Below, in pieces: positions 19,514-23,932 of a stretch of 23,932 nucleotides of DNA. Source of the stretch: Vicinamibacteria bacterium (GTDB taxonomy: Bacteria > Acidobacteriota > Vicinamibacteria > Fen-336 > JAGNNV01); contig JAENWE010000125.1 in assembly GCA_016650185.1 (NCBI GenBank), forward strand, positions 1-23,932, written 5' to 3'. The notes beneath the pieces were generated by a model. It saw nothing but the letters and a program-made list of their open reading frames with translations, made no database searches and was not told where the DNA came from. Numbering within the stretch: the stretch's first letter is position 1; each line of letters starts with the position of its first letter. The position numbers were made by a program, and so were the translations under genes.

Positions 19514-19554
19514 CTAACCGGCTGCTAAGCTCTCTTCGCTCGCATCTATAGCTC

Positions 19555-20217
19555 ATGGCCGTCGTTCTTATCTGTTCGAATCGGTCCCTGGACGGGGACC
19601 TCAAGGGAACCCTCCTCTTCCGCTCGGACGTCCAGAGAGAGCAGGTTCGGTCGACGACGGAAGCGCAGGCTCGGCTCAGTGCTGGCGGGATCGCACTTTT
19701 CTGCATTCACCGCGAGGTTCGCGGGGTCGAAGTGCTGATCAAGGCGCTTCGCCGATCCGCCGCCCTGAAGCGAATGTCGATCGTCGTGTTCTCCGAAGAC
19801 GACTTCGACCCCTCGGAGGTCGAGGTTCTGGAGGCGGGCGCCAACGCCATTCTTCGACTACCCCCTGCCGACGACTTCGACCAGCGGCTGGGTCAACTCA
19901 TTGAGGTGCCAACGCGAAAGGATGTGCGCCTTCCCGTCCGTCTTCAGGTGACCGCAAGCAGCGGGTTCGGCGCCACCGTGCCCGTCCTCGCCCAGAATCT
20001 CTCAAGGACTGGAATCCTCATTGAATCCAACCACGAATTGAATATGGGCGACGAAGTCAGCATCGCCCTCCGGTTCCAGGAATCGGGCGCGTTGTTCACC
20101 GCCACCGCGCACATCACCCGGACGGCGGGGCCAAACCGGTACGGGGCCCGGTTCAAGACGATTACCAAGGGCGAAGAAGCGCTCAAGGATTTTCTCGCGG
20201 CCACCTCCCTCGCGTGA
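19555..20217 (+). CDS. PilZ-domain protein with N-terminal degenerate receiver-like domain
   Basis: A 220-residue protein. Residues about 1-115 have the alpha/beta rhythm of a response-regulator receiver (VVLICSN, IALFCIH, MSIVVFSE, GANAILRLPP) but lack both the acidic pair and the phospho-acceptor Asp, so phosphorylation is unlikely. Residues about 118-218 form a PilZ domain with RKDVR (Arg121, Arg125) and NLSRTG (Asn148, Ser150, Gly153), the RxxxR and (D/N)xSxxG motifs that bind cyclic di-GMP. The ATG at 19555 has no clear ribosome site. The stop codon overlaps the glgP start as GTGA, so the two are translationally coupled. A link between cyclic di-GMP and glycogen use is inferred from this arrangement only. 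Confidence 0.88.
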   Translation: MAVVLICSNRSLDGDLKGTLLFRSDVQREQVRSTTEAQARLSAGGIALFCIHREVRGVEVLIKALRRSAALKRMSIVVFSEDDFDPSEVEVLEAGANAILRLPPADDFDQRLGQLIEVPTRKDVRLPVRLQVTASSGFGATVPVLAQNLSRTGILIESNHELNMGDEVSIALRFQESGALFTATAHITRTAGPNRYGARFKTITKGEEALKDFLAATSLA

Positions 20218-22397
20218 CTCTTCAGATACCCACTCTGGAGATCGCCGATATCGATCTGCCCGAGGAGCTCGAACGTCTCCGCGATCTTGTCTACGATCTG
20301 TGGTGGAGTTTCAATCCCAAGGCCTCACGGCTTTTTGCCTGGATAGATCCGGAGCACTGGCGGCGCTACCACAACCCGGTCGAGCTTCTGATCAACGTGG
20401 ATCCGCACACTTGGCGGGACCTCCTCAAGGATTCGGAGTTTATTGAAGCCTACGCACAGGCGATAGACAGCCTCGACGCGAGCCGACGCGCGCGAAGGTT
20501 CATGGACGATCAGCCAGGCCTGCTCTCCGGACCGATCGCCTACTTTTCGATGGAGTTCGGCCTTCACGAATCGCTGGGCATGTATTCGGGCGGGCTTGGC
20601 GTATTGGCGGGAGACCACTGCAAAGCGGCTTCAGACCTGGGTCTGCCGCTTTTCGGGATGGGGCTGCTCTATAGGTCGGGGTACTTCCGGCAGACCGTCG
20701 ACGCGGATGGTTTTCAGCAGCATATCTATCCGGACTACGATTTCGCGCGACTGCCCGTCCGTCCGGTCCAAGCGCCGTCGGGAGGCTCGTTGACCGTTCC
20801 GGTCGACCTGCCCGGTCGAGTGGTGCACGCGCAGGTCTGGGTGGCTCGGGTGAGCGGCGTTCACGTCTTCTTCCTGGACACGGACATCTCGTTGAACGAT
20901 CCTTCGGATCGCGCCATCACCGGCCTGCTCTACGTGCGGGGACGGGAAATGAGGATGGCCCAGGAGCTCGTCCTGGGCGTGGGAGGCGTTCGAGCCATCC
21001 GGGCCCTGGGCCTCCAACCCGCGGTATGGCATATGAACGAAGGCCACGTGGCCATGCTCACTCTGGAGCGGGTCCGTGAACGAGTCATGCGAGGTGACGA
21101 CTTCGTTGACGCTTGCGCGTCCGTTCGCAAGAACACGGTGTTTACCACTCATACTCCGGTGCCCGCCGGAAACGAGGTCTTCTCCATTGACCTGGCCAAG
21201 CAGTATCTCGACCCCTGGGCTCGTGATACCGGGGTGGCCGCGGAGGATGTCGTCGCCCTGGGCGCCCATGAGGGTCTGTTCAATCTCACCACCCTTTCGA
21301 TCCGGCTGTCCTCCAGCACCAACGGAGTGAGTGCCCTGCATGGCCAGGTTTCCTCGAATATGTGGAAGCATTTGTGGCCGGCCGAGATCGATTCACCCAT
21401 CTTCGCCATCACCAATGGCGTCCACACCGAAACGTGGATTGGTCCCGAGATGAGGTCCTACCTCGCCAAGGAACTGGGCGCGGACTGGGCCTCTCTTCTC
21501 CTGAACCCCGAGGCGTGGGAAAGACTGCTCAGCGCCTCGGAGGAGGGCCTCCTCGCCGCACGCCGTGCCCAGAAGCAACGGCTCATCCGCTATGTGCGGG
21601 AAAGGGCCGTCAAACAGGCGGCGCGCGAAGGCTCCGGGCCTTCCGACCTCCGCCGCCTGGGAACCCTGCTCGATCCCGCGGCCCTGACCATAGGCTTCGC
21701 CCGACGATTCGCCACCTACAAGAGAGCGATGCTGCTCCTGGAGGATATGGACCGAGCGAAGGCCTTGCTCCTCAATCCCGAGCGTCCGGTTCAACTCATC
21801 TTCGCGGGGAAGGCGCATCCGGCGGATCGAGAGGGGCAGGAGTACATCCGCCAGCTCGCCGTTCTCTCTCGGGGGGAGCTCGCCGGCAAGATCGTCTTCC
21901 TCGAGGATTACGACATCGCCATGGCGCGAATGCTGGTCCAGGGCGTGGACGTCTGGCTCAACACTCCCCGCAAGCCTCTCGAAGCTTCAGGAACCTCCGG
22001 CCAGAAGGCCGCCATCAATGGCGCATTGAACCTGTCCATCGCCGATGGCTGGTGGGCGGAAGGCTGGAACGGCGACAACGGCTTCCTGATCGACGGCGGA
22101 GAGGCGGCGCCAGGTCCGAGCGGAGAGGGTCCGCTTCCGGAGGGTCCCGTTTCCGCCACCGCCCTCGCCCAGGTCCAGCGGGAGGAGGCACAGGATCATC
22201 TCGATGCCCGGGCCCTTTATCGCGAGCTGGAAACCCGGGTGATTCCCTTCTTCTTCGCGGGCGCCTCACCGGGCGCTTCGCCCGAGTGGACCACACGGAT
22301 GAAGGCCTCGATCGCCTCCATCGCGCCGCGTTTCTCGGCTCGACGGATGGTCCGGGACTACCTCCTGCGGGTCTATGCCCCGGCCTCGAAGAACTGA
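20214..22397 (+). CDS. glgP: Alpha-glucan (glycogen/maltodextrin) phosphorylase, GT35 short type
   Basis: A 727-residue enzyme that releases glucose 1-phosphate from alpha-1,4-glucans. The N-terminal region (LRDLVYDLWWSFNPKASRLF, about 22-41) is the DUF3417-type start found in the short bacterial/archaeal phosphorylases. AYFSMEFGLHESLGMYSGGLGVLAGDH (109-135) and VWHMNEGHVA (271-280) are conserved active-site blocks. Lys598 in GTSGQKAAING is the pyridoxal-phosphate lysine. GTG at 20214 overlaps the PilZ gene stop. Between NGDNGFLIDGG and the DHLDARALYRELE helix (about 626-662) lies a Gly/Pro-rich stretch roughly 25 residues longer than I expect for the family. It converges with the zinc-ribbon gene, 6 bp between stops. 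Confidence 0.95.
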   Translation: MTLQIPTLEIADIDLPEELERLRDLVYDLWWSFNPKASRLFAWIDPEHWRRYHNPVELLINVDPHTWRDLLKDSEFIEAYAQAIDSLDASRRARRFMDDQPGLLSGPIAYFSMEFGLHESLGMYSGGLGVLAGDHCKAASDLGLPLFGMGLLYRSGYFRQTVDADGFQQHIYPDYDFARLPVRPVQAPSGGSLTVPVDLPGRVVHAQVWVARVSGVHVFFLDTDISLNDPSDRAITGLLYVRGREMRMAQELVLGVGGVRAIRALGLQPAVWHMNEGHVAMLTLERVRERVMRGDDFVDACASVRKNTVFTTHTPVPAGNEVFSIDLAKQYLDPWARDTGVAAEDVVALGAHEGLFNLTTLSIRLSSSTNGVSALHGQVSSNMWKHLWPAEIDSPIFAITNGVHTETWIGPEMRSYLAKELGADWASLLLNPEAWERLLSASEEGLLAARRAQKQRLIRYVRERAVKQAAREGSGPSDLRRLGTLLDPAALTIGFARRFATYKRAMLLLEDMDRAKALLLNPERPVQLIFAGKAHPADREGQEYIRQLAVLSRGELAGKIVFLEDYDIAMARMLVQGVDVWLNTPRKPLEASGTSGQKAAINGALNLSIADGWWAEGWNGDNGFLIDGGEAAPGPSGEGPLPEGPVSATALAQVQREEAQDHLDARALYRELETRVIPFFFAGASPGASPEWTTRMKASIASIAPRFSARRMVRDYLLRVYAPASKN

Positions 22398-22403
22398 GTC
22401 GCC

Positions 22404-23072
22404 CTACCCGGTGGCGTCGTTCTTCCGCTTGCAGTCAACGAAGGCCCTGAAGAGACGGGTCCGCTCGATCAACCGGTCTCGGATCGTGCTTTCGCAGGAG
22501 CCGGCCTCCGGGGAGGCAATGACCAGGTCGCCGTGCACCACGAAGGCCTGAACCCCATCTCCGGTGGTGTACTCGTCCCCGACCAGAATCAGGAAAAACG
22601 CGCGGCGGATATCTGAATTGAGGAGAAAGAGTCTCTGATAGCAGGTGAGCGCGCCGCTTTCAGCCACCGTGCGGGCCATCGCCACAATGACGTGCGCCCC
22701 TTGTTCGATGGCCCGAACACCGTCGGCGTCCGACATGATGTCGACTTCGTAGCCGAGGATTCCGAGGCTGCGGGCGATCTCCGCGGCCTGCGACGAATCG
22801 TCCATCGTCACCAGCGCGCGTTCCCCGGGTAGAGCCGTCGGTTTCAGCGGCACGCCGGACGAGGTTGGCTGCGGCGACGGCCGGGCGGGAGCCGAAGGCG
22901 CTGCCGTCGCTGCCGGAGCTGCCACTTTGGGCCCTTTCGCGGCGCCCCGGCCAGGAAACCGGACCGGCGACTGGCACTTGGGGCACTTGACCGAGAAGGG
23001 GCCCTCAGGGAGCTTCGGATTGCTCTCGTCGACGGTGACGACGTTTGAACAGGAGGAGCAGGTCGCTTGCAT
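22404..23072 (-). CDS. Zinc-ribbon protein with degenerate receiver-like domain, in pilT operon
   Basis: A 222-residue protein. I chose ATG at 23070-23072 because GGAAAGG lies 8 nt upstream, within the end of the pilT gene; a TTG one codon earlier is less likely. Cys5, Cys8, Cys30 and Cys33 form an MJ0042-like zinc ribbon (TCSSCSN and KCPKCQ). An Ala/Pro/Ser-rich linker spans about 43-83. Residues 85-190 look like a receiver fold: ALVTMDDSS keeps the acidic pair, but the strand HVIVAMA has lost the phospho-acceptor Asp. The role is unknown. Its position 5 bp after pilT suggests a part in type IV pilus or motility control, as inference. Confidence 0.8.
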   Translation of the reverse strand: MQATCSSCSNVVTVDESNPKLPEGPFSVKCPKCQSPVRFPGRGAAKGPKVAAPAATAAPSAPARPSPQPTSSGVPLKPTALPGERALVTMDDSSQAAEIARSLGILGYEVDIMSDADGVRAIEQGAHVIVAMARTVAESGALTCYQRLFLLNSDIRRAFFLILVGDEYTTGDGVQAFVVHGDLVIASPEAGSCESTIRDRLIERTRLFRAFVDCKRKNDATG

Positions 23073-23077
23073 CAACG

Positions 23078-23932
23078 TTACCTTTCCAGAAGATCGTCGA
23101 GGTCCGTCTTGGTGGGTGCTGGAGCACCCTTCTTGGCCGAGGCCGGAGCGACCTTTCCGGGAATCGGGGGTTTTGCTGCGCCCTTCTTTTTCTTGTCCTC
23201 CTCGTCCTGGGCATCTCCGCCGATGCCCTGCGTGTCGAGCTTCAACTGGAGGTTGGTCCGGTTGGTCGCGTACGAGAGCGCCAATTCGCGTTCTACGATG
23301 CCTTCGTTGATCAGGCGGTAGAGCTCGCCGTCAAAGGTCTGCATGCCGTCCTGCGCGCCGTCTTCCATCGCGTCGTGAAGGCTCTTTCCGTCACGCTCCC
23401 CTTCAAGAACATACTCGCGGGTTCGGGAAGTGGAACGGAGAATCTCGCAGACACCGATTCGACCACCCCCGATTTTCGGCACCAGACGTTGAGAGACCAC
23501 CCAGCGGAAGGCGGCGGAGAAGCGGGTTCGGACCTGACGTTCGTCGGATCGTGGAAAGACGCCGACGATGCGTTCGATGGTTTTCGCCGCGTCAATCGTG
23601 TGCAGGGTGGACAGCACCAGATGGCCCGTCTCGGAGGCCTCGAGCGCGATCGAGATGGTCTCCACATCTCGCATTTCGCCGACCAAAATGACTTTGGGCG
23701 CCTGGCGGAGTGCGGCACGCAGGGCCAGGCCGAAGGTCTGGGTATCCATACCGACTTCGCGCTGGTTGATCGTGGCCTTGTGGTGCGGATGAAGGTACTC
23801 AATCGGGTCCTCAATGGTGATGATGTGCATCGACTTCTCGAGATTCATCTTGTTGATGATGGCGGCGAGGGTTGTCGATTTACCCGATCCTGTCGGTCCG
23901 GTCACGAGCACGATCCCGTTTCGCTCGTGCGC
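23078..23932 (-). CDS. pilT: PilT/PilU-type twitching motility ATPase, 5'-partial
   Basis: The frame is open to the window edge (AHERNGIVLVTGPTGSGKST), so the N-terminal domain and start are missing; 284 residues are seen. Walker A is GPTGSGKST. IITIEDPIEYLH is the Asp box. VILVGEMRDVETI is Walker B with the PilT-type GEMRD. ETGHLVLSTLHT is the His box, and DGMQTFDGELYRLINEGIV is the typical C-terminal block. Such ATPases power pilus retraction at the inner membrane. After about NLQLKL there is a roughly 50-residue low-complexity tail rich in Lys, Ala and Pro, ending TDLDDLLER, which standard PilT lacks. PilT and PilU cannot be separated with certainty. The next gene follows after 5 bp. Confidence 0.9.
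   Translation of the reverse strand, partial: AHERNGIVLVTGPTGSGKSTTLAAIINKMNLEKSMHIITIEDPIEYLHPHHKATINQREVGMDTQTFGLALRAALRQAPKVILVGEMRDVETISIALEASETGHLVLSTLHTIDAAKTIERIVGVFPRSDERQVRTRFSAAFRWVVSQRLVPKIGGGRIGVCEILRSTSRTREYVLEGERDGKSLHDAMEDGAQDGMQTFDGELYRLINEGIVERELALSYATNRTNLQLKLDTQGIGGDAQDEEDKKKKGAAKPPIPGKVAPASAKKGAPAPTKTDLDDLLER

Noticed and set aside
21362..22450. A 362-codon plus-strand frame inside glgP
   Set aside because: It is an out-of-frame shadow of glgP, very rich in Arg and Gly, and runs past the glgP stop into the convergent gene.

Overview
The window is GC-rich, densely coded chromosomal DNA from a Gram-negative-type bacterium. The gene content is core metabolism plus cell-surface functions: an adenosylcobalamin-dependent ribonucleotide reductase, two futalosine-pathway menaquinone genes, a glutamine-dependent NAD synthetase, a short-type alpha-glucan phosphorylase, a PilT-type ATPase, a PilZ protein and several large glycosyltransferase-like membrane proteins. 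This combination would suit Acidobacteriota or a similar environmental phylum, but that placement is an inference from gene content and recalled protein style, not a tested assignment. I see no mobile element, CRISPR array, rRNA or tRNA.

Layout. 1-5179 holds three large polytopic membrane proteins with soluble tails, resembling GT-C glycosyltransferases. The first runs in from the left edge and carries an apparent one-base frameshift. 5182-6075 (-) is an RluA-family pseudouridine synthase. 6151-7203 (-) is an exported protein of unknown function with a strong terminator after it. 7278-10778 (-) is a four-gene ABC-2 exporter operon (ATPase, permease, ATPase, permease), with every junction overlapping by 4 bp. 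10948-14030 (-) is nrdJ followed by a 53-residue protein and a terminator. 14031-14608 is the largest non-coding stretch, AT-rich in the middle, and lies between the divergent nrdJ and mqnA. 14609-16505 (+) is mqnA-mqnC with overlapping ends. 16510-17430 (-) is an exported TPR protein that looks leaderless. 17573-22397 (+) is nadE, a PilZ/pseudo-receiver protein and glgP, the last two overlapping by GTGA. 22404-23932 (-) is a pilT-type gene running off the right edge, followed by a zinc-ribbon/pseudo-receiver protein.

How the genes may work together. mqnA and mqnC supply two steps of menaquinone synthesis. nrdJ implies B12 use, although no cobalamin riboswitch is visible in its leader. The ABC operon probably makes one or two drug/lipid-type exporters. 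The least explained parts are the tight coupling of a PilZ protein to glycogen phosphorylase, and two proteins with receiver-like domains that lack the phospho-acceptor aspartate, one of them in the pilT operon. Four convergent gene pairs end within 10 bp of each other with no terminator between them. Nothing here is a clear-cut new defence or mobile system. The PilZ-GlgP pair and the nrdJ-linked small protein are the best candidates for undescribed biology.
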